The notes under the pieces are model-generated. The model ran no database searches and was not told the origin of the DNA. It saw nothing but the letters and a program-made list of their open reading frames with translations. The position numbers and the translations under genes are program-made. DNA of 64,000 nt from Puccinia triticina. Lineage: Eukaryota > Basidiomycota > Pucciniomycetes > Pucciniales > Pucciniaceae. Each line of letters opens with the position of its first letter. Positions within the stretch are counted from its first letter, which is position 1. Shown piece by piece: positions 21,054 to 32,000 of this stretch. The DNA lies in the NCBI RefSeq assembly GCF_026914185.1, contig NC_070574.1:1116501-1180500 (forward strand), written 5' to 3'.

Positions 21054-22169
21054 CAACGTTGTAACCGCTGCGCTGCAGAAAGCGCAGCGAAGCGGTTAGC
21101 GCAGCGGTTTTTGGCACTGCTGCGCTGTGCTGCAGTGTAGCGGTCAAACCGCTGCCGCTTCCGCTTTCCAAGATCCCCAAGAAAAAAATTGTATTTTAGC
21201 GCGCTGAAAAAAGCGGCCAACCGCTAAAATCAGCGGTAGCGCAGCGTAAAACCGCTGATTTCAGCGGTAGCGCAGCAGCAATAAAGCGCTAATCTACATA
21301 CACTGGGGGAAAAAAAACTCGGGGAAAAAAACATTTAAACTACCAGTAATTATCAATAATCAAGATTTTTTTGTAGGTTTTTAGAGGGGACAGAGCTCAA
21401 GAACTCCTTTGCAACTGGCGACCTTAGTTCCCTCAAAGACAAGAGTGGTATCTCGGCCGCTGGGATGTGGTTCGTCGTCGGCTTCATCATCTGAGGCAAT
21501 CGTAAGTATGGTATTGTTTTTCTTCAAATTTGCAGCACGGGGCCGTCCAGTGGCAGGAGCAGGGCTTTCAGGGACCAGCGAAAGACGAGAATCCCCATGG
21601 GTGGATACAAAACCTGGCCGGGTGCTTGGGGTACGAAGACAAGTGGACTCCCGGCGGACGGATTCAGGCGGGTTGGTTCCATTGCCGGCGGAGGTGTCAG
21701 GTGGTGTAGACGGTGGAATGTCGTTGGATTTGGCGGGTATGGCAGATTGCTGAGACCCGACCATGATATCGACACGCAGTGACTTTGACGAGGTTAGCAA
21801 GCGGAGACGTCGAAGGGGTATACTATAACCACTACTACTAGGTATGCCGGTATATGCGCCGCTCCCCGATCGGAAACTGCGCAGCTTCTGCTCCCGCAGC
21901 GTATAGCGGTGGGTGCAGCGTTTAGCGGTCAGGAAGCGCCCATGTAGGGGTTTTGCGCTGCGCTGCGCTATTTCGCAGCTTTAGCGCGCTTATTTCCGCT
22001 GCGCTAACGCTGCCGCCCCTCAGGATGAAGCAGTACCCCGCTAAATTTAGCGCTAGCGGAAGCGGTTTTTCAACCGCTTCCGCTAAATGCCCATGGGACG
22101 TAGCGGTGTGACCGCTGCGCTGCGCTAAATGGCCGCTTTTTCTAGCGCAGCGCAGCGGTTACAACGTTG
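21054..22169. mobile_element. CAACGTTG-ended TIR element, 1116 bp, 7-bp TSD CTGCAGG
   Basis: The terminal inverted repeat starts CAACGTTGTAACCGCTGCGC on both sides (about 23 bp perfect). The duplication CTGCAGG lies at 21047-21053 and 22170-22176, and the empty site is visible in the opposite arm of the host element. Subterminal DNA is dense in GCGCAGCGG words, like a relative of the CAACACTGGGT family. The middle (21370-21780) is not palindromic and holds a minus-strand open frame. Confidence 0.85.
21381..21764 (-). CDS. unrecognised open frame inside the CAACGTTG element (127 codons from ATG 21764)
   Basis: The predicted chain is Ser/Pro/Thr-rich at the front (IPPSTPPDTSAGNG), then has a short basic part (GRPRAANLKKNN) and an acidic part (DDEADDE). 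It sits between the GCGCAGCGG-rich ends of a TIR element, so it may be the remnant of a transposase N-terminus or a captured host exon. A further in-frame TTG start exists at 21800. No catalytic motif is present. Confidence 0.3.
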   Translation of the reverse strand: MVGSQQSAIPAKSNDIPPSTPPDTSAGNGTNPPESVRRESTCLRTPSTRPGFVSTHGDSRLSLVPESPAPATGRPRAANLKKNNTILTIASDDEADDEPHPSGRDTTLVFEGTKVASCKGVLELCPL

Positions 22170-22849
22170 CTGCAGGTGAGAAACCACAAATTTTTCAAGA
22201 TTTTTTTCGACCAATCAATAGAAAGCCTTTTAATTGGCCTCTCTGAATTTTTTGGGAGTTTTTTGAAGCATTCTTCCATGTTAAAAAAACATAAAAAACA
22301 GACCAAATGTAGGATGTGGGGGCCTTAAAAACAAGCAAGGTTCCCATTGCCCAAAAAATTCAAATATTTTATTAAGTAATTAAAGATATAAGAATAGCTC
22401 TTTTGGAAATTTTTAGCTAATTTTTGCAAGGATAAGGGTCTGAAAAATGAGGATATTTTAGATGCAATGTGCTATCATGTAGTGAAATTTCCTCATTTTG
22501 CATACCCTTATTTTTGCACAAAGTGGCTCAAAATTATCAAAGTAGATTTTCTTATATATTTCATTACTCAATAAATGATTTGGAATTTTTGGGCTATGGG
22601 AACCTTGTTTTTTAGGCCCCCACATCCTACCTTTGTTCTGGTTTTTTATGATTTTTTTAACATGCGGGAATGCTTCAAAAAAAACTCCCAAAAAATTGAG
22701 AGAGGCCAATTAAAAGGCTTTCTATTGATTGGTCAAAAAAAATTGAAAAGTTGTGTATTTCACCCGCAGTGCGCGAAGTGTTTGGGACTGCGCGCACTGT
22801 GCAGTGCGCAAAGAGTTTTTTGCAGTGCGCAAAGTAAGTCCGTTCTCAA

Positions 22850-23260
22850 AAAGGTAGAAACATGTCTGGGCTCATCAGAGCAAATCAGAGCTCATCCAAC
22901 TATCTTAAATCCACACAATCCTGGACATTTAGATGTAAGTTTTGGCCTATATAATTGTCAAAAAATAATTAAATCTATTACACAAGGTATCAGACGTTGA
23001 AAAATCCCCGAAGACCCAAAGGCCCTCTGGATGACCCTCCAGCTGTGCCGGAGCAACAAGAAAAAGAGGGCCGGTTGGTAAACTAGCCAGGGAGGGCCTA
23101 ACCAAGCAGCTAGGTGGCTCCCAGGGAGGGGGCGGAACGAAACCGAATCCCCTGCGGATCAATCAACCGTCCCACCCCCCCCCTCTTTATACCTTAGCAA
23201 TTAACTCGACCAGCCTACTCCGCAACTCCGCCTCAGTCACTCCTACCCCCGTGGCTTGAC
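22850..23260. other. non-coding, no gene supported
   Basis: Proline-coding-rich but frame-broken sequence with a short pyrimidine tract at 23168. Nothing recognised. Confidence 0.35.
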
Positions 23261-23596
23261 TTGTCCCCTCGCCAACCGTCTCCGCCTCGGTACCGCCACC
23301 GTTCAGCCCTAGCCAATAAACTTCAGCAGTCACCTCCTGCCCACAAGCCTACCTTTCCAGCTCTCAACATGCAACACAGCCAGCCACACAATTCCTCTGT
23401 TTTTGATTACCAAAACCACTGCCAAGGCAAACCCTTGCCCACCCTCTTGACGCAACGCACCTATATACCGTGTTGTTTCCATGACCACGCCACTCGTCAC
23501 TCCGCGGAATCCTGCCAACACTGGTCGGCACCACTACGCGCTTATCCTGACCCACTGCCCTACTTTGTAAAAAATAGCCAGGCGCAGCAACTGTAA
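23261..23596 (+). pseudogene. possible retroelement gag fragment
   Basis: A 111-codon frame, rich in Pro, Gln and Ser, ends with a Cys/His cluster, CCFHDHATRHSAESCQHW. Its C-x-H-x5-H-x4-C spacing resembles the zinc-binding motif of retrotransposon Gag proteins. There is no good start codon and nothing of pol follows. It could equally be a chance frame. Confidence 0.3.
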
Positions 23597-23728
23597 CCGC
23601 CTTCCCCGTTGCCAAAGCCCGTATGCACTACGAAGAGGACAGACGCCCGATGAAGGACGAGTTCTTGCTCGACTTGCTGGCGCCGGCGGAGGCGCGTTCG
23701 CATGCCAACCCGGGTGGCATAAGTAAGC

Positions 23729-24195
23729 CCCCCTGCTACCACTCTGCACAGCCCGTTACACATGCTCGGTATGCATGGCTCAGCATATGCTAACTTGGCC
23801 ATGCCGGACGCCGATGTCCTGACTGCTCTCGGAGCTCGGTTTGATGACCGTGTGACTGGAAAAGTTGATAGTTAGTCACCAGCTCTCCCTTTTTTTCTAT
23901 TAAAAACATTTAGTTTCCATTTTGTCTGATAATGAATAATATTGGCTCCTATCTTCTAGCTTTTGCTCCTCATGCCTTGGCCGCTGCCCAACAGGGACAA
24001 GGAGGGATCATCCCTTCGAGATCCAACCAAAGAACATCAAAAAGGTGGTCCAAGCGGCATACTAAGTCAAAGGAGATGTGATCCGAACGGGGCTGCTGAG
24101 CATCCTGCTGGCGCGGAAGAGTCCGCTGGAGCGAGCGGAGTGGCGGGCGACAAGCCAGGGGTGGAAGGAGAAGTACTCGTTCGTGTAAGAATCGT
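23729..24195 (+). pseudogene. ILV2: acetolactate synthase (AHAS) catalytic subunit fragment
   Basis: Around 23758-23870 the + strand encodes the signature [20 protein letters not shown] and then [13 protein letters not shown], both diagnostic of acetolactate synthase, the first common enzyme of Val/Leu/Ile synthesis in mitochondria. A GT-AG intron follows (23871-23959). The next exon gives FAPHALAAAQQGQGGII, then, after loss of one C near 24020, the FEIQPKNIKKVVQAA motif, a TAA, and recognisable but degraded sequence up to WKEKYSFV (about 24187). About ten codons are missing before HMLGMHG. The ThDP and FAD regions before and after are absent. The retained intron argues against a reverse-transcribed copy. 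Family assignment is secure; function is lost. Confidence 0.85.
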
Positions 24196-25439
24196 CAGGC
24201 AAGAGCGAAGCGATCAAGCCGCGGCCCGCAGGAGGTCATCGAGGCGCCCAACGTCTGGTCCAAGGCCGTCCCAGGGCGCAAGGATAAACTGGCATTTTCT
24301 ACTCAGAAGCGGCATTGCAAACTTCGCTATGAACTTTGCAATGGGCTGATTTCGATCGTGCCGAGTGCCCCAGAACGAGTCCTGTAACATCATCCGCCTC
24401 GCGCGGGTGTTCTTTTCATATGAACTTCGCGATTCTTGTCACACTCTATCTCCCCGAGCTCGACGACGACAACTTCTCCTCGTGCCAACGAATCCAAATA
24501 TCTTTGAACAATCACCCCATCGCGATCTTTGATCTGGCCGACGACTTGTATCATGATTGGACAAGTTCGTCCCCCCCTCCTCTGTTTCCTTGTTGTAGAT
24601 GCTGACGGGAATGAAGGCTGGGATTTTGGAATAAACCATGAAAATTCAACAAAGCGTATAGGTGTTAATCACCATATTGTACTCAATGCAAGTGTTTTGT
24701 AATATTCCAAATGCATCAGAAATACTGTTCCACATATGTAATTATTCATTGCCCGCAAAAATGAATAACTATCACAGGTTGCCAAGTACTACAACTAGAA
24801 ACAATTAATGTCACACTGTGCAAAACTTGAGGGATGGAGCTGATGCCAAGTCAGTGGAGGACTTCCTTTTGATCTGGAAACTCATGTTTTTCCAGATTTT
24901 ACAGAAAAATCTGGGCATTGGGAGTCTAGGTCCTACTCTAGATTTCCCTAGAATTCCCTGCAAAATGTGAAAAATTCTGGAATCCCAGATTCATGGGAAG
25001 TCCTCCAGTTTCATTGATCTGAAGTGTGTGTCATTCTTTCTTTAAAGGTTCTTTTGAGAAGGGGGCAGGTGAAACAATAGATGTAAAATTAATTTACAAC
25101 AGTTGAGTATGTTATGTACATCAATACACATATCTTGTCATTTTTAGGCTTTTTTCAATGTCTGAGGAAAAAGGGAGGCTGCAGGAGGCTGCGCCCTGCA
25201 GCGGCGAAGGCGCTTTGGCCTCTAGTCTATGTTTAATTCATCTTTGTAAAAATGTTGGTCAATCATTTTTTTTGACTTAAAATGCTACAGCTGCCTATAA
25301 AATGCTATGCAGTGAAAAGAACGGCAAGCTGGCTGCGCAAAAAGGCCCGCTGTGGGGTTTCTGTGCCAAAAAAAAAGGGTACGCACCAAATTTGTATGGA
25401 TTTTTGGGTAGAGCCCTGAGGCTACGCACCAAACCGGTA
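24196..25439. other. non-coding, no gene supported
   Basis: The end of the ILV2 fragment grades into AT-rich DNA. A hairpin around GGACTTCC...GGAAGTCC (24862-25004) is the only structure I noticed. GCAGCGGCGAAGGCGC with TTTGGCCTCTA (25198-25222) resembles the outer edge of the ACTCCAA element at 50970-50995. Confidence 0.35.
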
Positions 25440-25640
25440 TGAATGCCTTGTGAAAATGTATGAATTTTGGCCAAATCTTGGATTTTTGGTTACCCACCTC
25501 TATAGGGGGTTTCCAGGGTCCTGCCAGGGCCCAGCGCTCAAACCTCCATGCTACAACATACAGCATGGAGGGCGACACAACCGCCACGCCACTGCCTCGC
25601 GACTGACCACACAGTCCTTGTATACATACAGCCATTCTTG
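25440..25640. repeat. dispersed repeat, inverse of 20400-20640
   Basis: Contains CCTCTATAGGGGG, CAGGGTCCTGCCAGGGCC and TTGTATACATACAGCC, matching 20400-20640 in inverse. Confidence 0.65.
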
Positions 25641-26590
25641 AAAAGCTTGCGGTTCCGGCAGCCTGAGAATCCAACAAACAAAATCTATTTTCTCAGCCCC
25701 CTCCCCTGTATTCTTCCAAATCGTCCACTCTTCGCACTCCTTCCCTTTCTCCTTCTCTCCCATACCCCCGCTGTGGAACTCCTACCGTGCCAGGCGGTAG
25801 GCAGTGCTTGGAAGGGAAAGTGGTGATGAGCCTGCCTTCCTGTGAGGTCCTAGGATGAATGAGATCTGAGAAAACCAGAGAAAGGGGGTTGAACAACACT
25901 GTCAGTGAGACTTGTTGGCGGGTTTGGGGGTTGAGGATCTGGAAAGGGATGCTGATGAGGATCTTGAGGGTTGATAAGGATCTGATGAGGTGATAAGGAT
26001 AAGGATCTGAGAATCTTGATGGTGTATTTCGTGGATCAGAAGACTGCCATGCCTCCCCATCATCTGAGTTTGAAGTTCGAACTCAGACTCCAGGAAGTGA
26101 ACATGTCACAGACATGTTCATCACATCCCTAACTACAAACAAGATCTACACAACACAAACAAAACAAAACACACAGAAAGAAAAGATCAACCACATACAT
26201 AGAAAAATGAGGAGAGTAACATAAGAGAATTATGGGTGCAATGTATCAAAAAGAACAGAGAGAAAAATCAACAACAATCATCAATATCAATCATAAAATC
26301 TTGAATCTTGAGCTTGAGATTTGAGATGGAGAATCTTGAAGTCTTGATCTTGATAACTGGTCACTTGAATCTTGAGTCTTCATCTGGATCTTGAACCATG
26401 GACCGTCTGTACCATTTTGCTCACCACACCGCCCCCCCCCCCCCCCACAAAAATGCCCCTCGACCCAGCCCCACCTCCCCGCCCAATTGGACCCACCCAC
26501 ATCTCAGCTGCACCCACCCACCAGCCAGCCAGCCTCCCCGGATCCCCAACCGCCAAAAAAACAATTTCACCAGTACAGTGAGTCAGCGCA
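25620..26590. repeat. rearranged copy of the poly-G element at 43090-43440
   Basis: 25620-25765 (TTCTTGAAAAGCTTGCGGTTC, then ATTCTTCCAAATCGTCC) is the inverse of 43300-43435, and 26425-26590 (poly-C tract, CCCACCCACATCTCAGCTGC, TTTCACCAGTAC) is the inverse of 43100-43260. About 640 bp of unrelated DNA lies between them here, including the GATCTTGA-rich stretch 25930-26400. Confidence 0.65.
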
Positions 26591-26737
26591 GCCCTTTTAT
26601 TAGACGGTTCCTGTTTCTCTGGTGTCACAAGCATGTACATAGTGATATTCACACTCTGAGTCCGCAGTCTACTTTGTCGCCTAACCTAGTTGTCATGTTA
26701 AAGTCCAATCCCTGTTTCCACTTGTTCCGGTTTCTTT

Positions 26738-27130
26738 AACACTCAACACTTGTTCACCTCAAACTCACTGCTCCCTTTGACTCACCGTCTACAGGTCCGT
26801 TTCCATCTTTTCACTTCATTATCTCCTGTTCTCACTGTAGGCTCTTCTTTTAGGTTTGCTCTCGTCTGCTCGTTACCACCGCTCCCTAAGCTTGTGTCTA
26901 ACGCGCATCCCATCCTCAAAGGTGTGCCTAAGTAATCAACACTCAACACTTTTTCGCCTCAAACTCACTGCTCCCTTTGACTCACCGTCTACAGGTTTGC
27001 TCTTGTCTGCTCGTTGTCACCGCTCCCTAAGCTTGTGTCTAACGCGCATCCCATCCTCAAAGGTTTGCTCTTGTCTGCTCGTTGTCACCGCTCCCTAAGC
27101 TTGTGTCTAACGCGCATCCCATCCTCAAAG
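26738..27130 (+). repeat. direct repeats upstream of the Tc1-like transposase
   Basis: A unit of about 67 bp (TTTGCTCTTGTCTGCTCGTT to CGCATCCCATCCTCAAAG) occurs at about 26852, 26995 and 27062. A second unit (CTCAACACTT...GTCTACAGG) occurs at 26740 and 26940. They may be promoter repeats of the transposase or subterminal repeats of its element. Confidence 0.75.
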
Positions 27131-28200
27131 ACTTTTTTGCCTTATACCTTTTAACCTTCCCCTTTGCCATCCCTTGGCCATCTGACCAAACGACTGATTC
27201 CCCTAACCATGGCTGACCCCCCATTTTGCCCTCGGATCCAGACATGGTCTACGTGAAGTATGCCCCCGAAGTGAAGGCCATTGTGGTAAAACTCAGCCTG
27301 CGCGGCATGCCCCTTGCCAAGATCAATGCAACTATTGACCAGAACGTCTCGCCAGACTACCTTTCGCGCTGGAACAGTTTGTACCAACAAACCAGGGACT
27401 TTGTTTGAGATCCAGCGCTGTATCTTGACCGTGGCCGCCCGTTAGCCTTCTCTTGCAAGGAGGCAGAGTTTGTATTGAACGCTCTCAAAGCTGCGCCCAC
27501 GTTATACCTTGACAAGATTCAAAGTCACATACAAGCAATTACGGGGACTTGCCACCCAATCTCCACCATAGCCGCCAAATTGAAGACTTGGCTCCTGTTG
27601 ACCAAGAAGGTGGCCCGTACCTACAACACAAACCAAGACAAGGCGGCCAGGTTCCAATATAGTGACCGGATTGGGAACTTCCCAGCCAAATACTTGGTTT
27701 TTCTGGGTGAGTTCACTCTCATTTTCCCCCATTGCGCCCAATGCACAAGGAGCTGAGCTTGTTTTCCTGGCTCAGACAAATGCGGTGTGTCCCTTGGGAC
27801 CCACGCGCGTGACATTGCGTGGGCCACTCAGGGCCTACGCACAAAGAGGATTCCAAAGGCGCTCCAAGCCAACCAAATTACCGTCATGCCCCCGGTATCA
27901 TTGGACGGGTTGCTTGGGACGATAGCCCAAGTCGGGTCAATGTGTTGTCTGGACATGCAGTACTTCATCGAGACGGTTTGGGTGAGTGCTTCTTATTTTT
28001 GGTTGCGCTGTGGCTTGCATTGCTGATTTTTGCCGTAATGGTGTATTCCTAGATGCCAGCTATGAACCCCTTTCCTGGGAGAAACAGCATCCTCGTGATG
28101 GATAACGCGCAGATCCACCATGGGGGGGAGGTTGCTCAGATCTGCGCGGCCGCGGGCGTCTTACTCATGTACCTGCCAACCTACTCGCCGGACTACAACC

Positions 28201-29002
28201 TGAAAGAACTCAAAGGACTAAGAGCTTATAATTAGATGGTCATGTATACAATCTAATTACAAGTGTCACAAAATATGGGAAAGTAAAATTACCTAAGAGC
28301 GGAACAAGAAGCCGCTGTCTACTTTTTGTAGAACTAAAAAGTGGATTCCTTTATGGAATTCAGGCTTAAGATGATCTTAATGATCTTCCTGTTTGCTGGT
28401 GGCAAACTGTATCATGCATTAGCTCTTCCTGCGCAAGGATAAGGATAAATCCAATCTCTTACTTGGATCAAGAGTTTATCTCTTATTGTCCAGCTTATTT
28501 AGCTTCGGCGAAACGGCGTAGGAGTTGCGCAACGGCGTCTAATCAAGAACACCTTATGTTCAGCTCCTACGGCCTTTTGTTTCTTATGGACGAAGTGTTT
28601 ACACTCGCTAACTCACCTTTTTCTGTTTCTTCTCTTTGAGAGGATTTGGTGGTTCGTTCGGTCTTTTCCTGTGCGTCTTTGACTGCAGGAGGGGATGAAG
28701 CCTTTAGCTGAACATCTCTACCATCTAGTGATTGAACTCGCTACTCACCTTTGGTGTTAGCTGAGATTCTCTCTGCTAGAGGTATCTGACCGGGAATCTC
28801 CACGTGTCGATTTTTGCGGCTCGCGGATGCAGAAACTGTATTCATCATTTAGATGCAATCAGTATTTTCATTCCTCCGCAGCACAGCTTTGGACTGCGGA
28901 ATCTGGTTTGCTTTGCTTACCTTTTTCCGCAGCTTGTTGAGCTCCCGACACCCTCCTCAATTTATCAGGACGGTGTCGTTCACCTTGGCTAGTAATCTCA
29001 CA
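28201..29002 (-). repeat. copia 3' LTR (in element orientation)
   Basis: 802 bp, TGAAAGAACTC to AGTAATCTCACA on the plus strand. Confidence 0.95.
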
Positions 29003-32000
29003 GCCTCCCATGCTTCGAGTCGCAAGATGCGAAGCAGTCTCCGAGATTTGGATGACCGCCAGGTTGTTGAGAGATTTTCGAATGACTGTTCTTCCCACTG
29101 GTTTTGTGAGGAAGTCGGCCGAGTTGAGAGTCGTCTTCACATAGACCAATTTGAGGAGATTTATCGCAATTAGCTCACGCAAAAAGTGCAGACGGATTGA
29201 CATGTGTTTTGTTTTAAAACTGTTCTGTGATGTTTCACTTTTCGCCAGATCTATTGCTCCGCGGTTGTCGATGTTCACCGTAATGTCTTTGAGCATTGGA
29301 AGCGTTTGTGTTTCATCCGCTAGATTGGCTACCCACGCTAAGTCTCTTCCAAGGTCTGAGAGTGCCTTATATTCTGCTTTGGTTGTCAAAAGTGAGACCG
29401 TGGGCTGTTTAGTTGACTTCCAGTTGATTAGATGCTTCCCAGTTAGTACAACATAACCAGTTGTTGACCGTCTAGTATCCGGGCAATTGCCCCAGTCAGC
29501 GTTGACATAGGCATGCACACCGGATTCTTCACTCTTCACATATGTCAAGCCGATGTTTCGAGTCCCTTTTAGGTAGCAAAAGACTTGCACCGCCGCGTGG
29601 TAGTGTTTGATCCCTGGCTTTTCAAGATATTGGGATAGCGTACTTACAGCATACGCGATGTCAGGTCGCGTCAGAATACTGAGGTAATTCAACGATCCGA
29701 CTAGCGCCCTGTAGTTTACTCCTAATTCCTCAAACTCTTTCACATCCGCCAGAGTTGCTTTCTTCAGGTATTCCCTCGGGTTCAGAGGACACGATGCCGG
29801 GTGGTGATGTTCTAACCCGAATTCAGCCAGCTTTCGATCAATATATTGTGTTTGATTGACTTGAATTCCGCTATTGAACCGCTCGATATTCATTCCTAGA
29901 AGAAATTCCGCTTGTCCCATGTATTTTATGTCAAACTCTTTCTCCATTTCCATTTTGAATACCTCCGGTTGCTTGCTTATTATGACTAGATCGTCAACGT
30001 GCGCAAAAATCCACGTAGCCAGCTTTCCAGGCGTCGCGGATCGCCAGAAGACACGAGGATCCGAGAGAGACGCTCTGAATCCAAGCGAAATGAGATAGTT
30101 CAATAGACGTTTGTACCAGACAAGCGGCGCTTGCTTAAGGCCGTAAATTGCCTTCTTCAGCTCCAAGACAGAGTTTGGTGGGCATTCCAAGCCCGGTGGC
30201 GGCAGTAGGGTAACCGTGTCTTCCAGCGGACAAGTTAGAAAAGCACTGCGCACGTCTAGCTGGTGAATTTCCAGTCCATGATTAACCGCAAAGGAAAGCA
30301 AGTAGCGAAGTGAAGCTGGTTTCCCCGTTGGCGCATACTTCGCTTCAAAATTCAGACCATAAACCTGTTTGAATCCCTGCGCGCAGATTCGCGCTTTAAA
30401 CTCAATGACTTGATTTTCTGATCCGAGCTTTTTCCTGTAGGCCCAGGTAGCTGGAATCGGATCGTTGCTTTCCACGCGTACTCGAACTATCCAGACGTTG
30501 TGCTTTTTCATGTTGTTGATTTCCTTCAGCTCGGCCTCTTTCCAGCTAAGACTTTCAGAGCACATCATTGCTTGTTTATGATTTTTCGGTTCTATCGAGA
30601 CAGAGACTGTGTAAGCTTGTTTTCTTTCTCTCTTGCCGTCAATGATGTTTTGCTGATCAATGTCACCAATTATTGGTCTTGCTGGTTGCTCATCGCTTTC
30701 GTCCTCCCCTGAGCTTGAGGTCTGTCTGTCAACTTTCTCCTTTTCTCGTTGCCGCAGGTTTCCAACAATGGCTTCAAGTTCTGCCTGATCCTCTTGGTCT
30801 TCAGCATCCCCACACAGTTCCAGCTCCTCGTCGGCAAAAGGAAGCTTGGCTTCAGAGTTGAAAAGAGGTAGACGATCACCGTTTGAGAGATTAAAACTTT
30901 TTCTCTGCGCCCCACATTCCGGAAACGTCTGCTCATCAAAGTGTGCATGTTTGACCGTAAGGACTTGCTTGTCTTCCAATCTACAGACCTTGTACGAAGA
31001 ATAATCATTTTCATAGCCTAGAAGTACTCCCTCCCAAGAGATTGCGCTGAATTTTTCTAATCTATTCTGCTTTGGCTTGACTATCCAGACTTGACATCCA
31101 AAAGGTTTAAAGAGATTCATGTTCGGTGGCGTTTTGAATAGCAGTTCAACAGGAGATTTCTTGCTTCTTGACAAGGACAGTAGACAATTCGTCGTTGCCG
31201 TAGCAGTTCGCACCGCCTCCGCCCACCACTTGGGCGCTAGATTGGACTGCATGATCATGCATCTCGTCATATCAATGATCGTCCGATTGGCTCGCTCCGC
31301 CAGTCCATTGTTCTGAGGCGTGTATGGAGGCGCCACATTGTGTTGAATACCCGCTTCAAGAAGAAGCCCGCCGAGCATCTTGTTGCAGAATTCACCCCCT
31401 CCATCCGTAAGCAGTTTCTTCATTCTGTACCCCGTTTGATTTTCGAACAGAGTTTTGAACAAGGTGATTGCCTCAGTAGCTTGGCTTTTTTCCTTTAGAA
31501 TCACGGTGTGAATGTATCCCGTGTGCTGATCTACGAGGGTGAGGAAATACCTTGCGCCAGCGTTCGTAGCAGGTGAAATTGGACCGACCAAGTCGCCATG
31601 GACTACCTCTAGTGGAGCACTCGTCGGTTTAAAATGGCTCTTGAAGGTTTGCCTGACTAGCTTTCCTTGCATACATGCGTTGCATGCATGCGTTTTAGTT
31701 AGATCTAGTGGAGTTGGAATAGCTGCAGAGATCCGAGCCGAACAGGCATGGCCAAGTCGATTGTGCCACTTGATGAAGTCAGAGGGTTGCGTCGCAGCCT
31801 TTGCCATCATTCCCACTTCCAGGTTGATTGGATCAAGCACTCCCTTGATCTCAAGAAGATCATTGCTGATGTCGACCGCAATAGGTTGTCCATCATCAAT
31901 CTTCACCGCGAACCCATTGAGTCCTTGCTGTATTAGCGCTTTCGTGCGCATCAGTTGCACTGGCGAGACCAGGTTGCGTGTGAGGTTCGGCACGTAGAGA

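Larger units (their letters stand above)
20974..22842. mobile_element. inverted-repeat element with 8-bp TSD (TTCTCAAA), carrying a nested element
   Basis: The left end CGGACTTACTTTGTGCACTG is inverted at 22823-22842. The direct repeat TTCTCAAA lies at 20966-20973 and 22843-22850. Removing the nested element leaves about 746 bp forming one long palindrome: the left arm (20974-21053 plus 22177-22440) pairs with 22560-22842. No coding capacity is seen in the arms. 8-bp duplications are typical of hAT elements. Confidence 0.8.
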
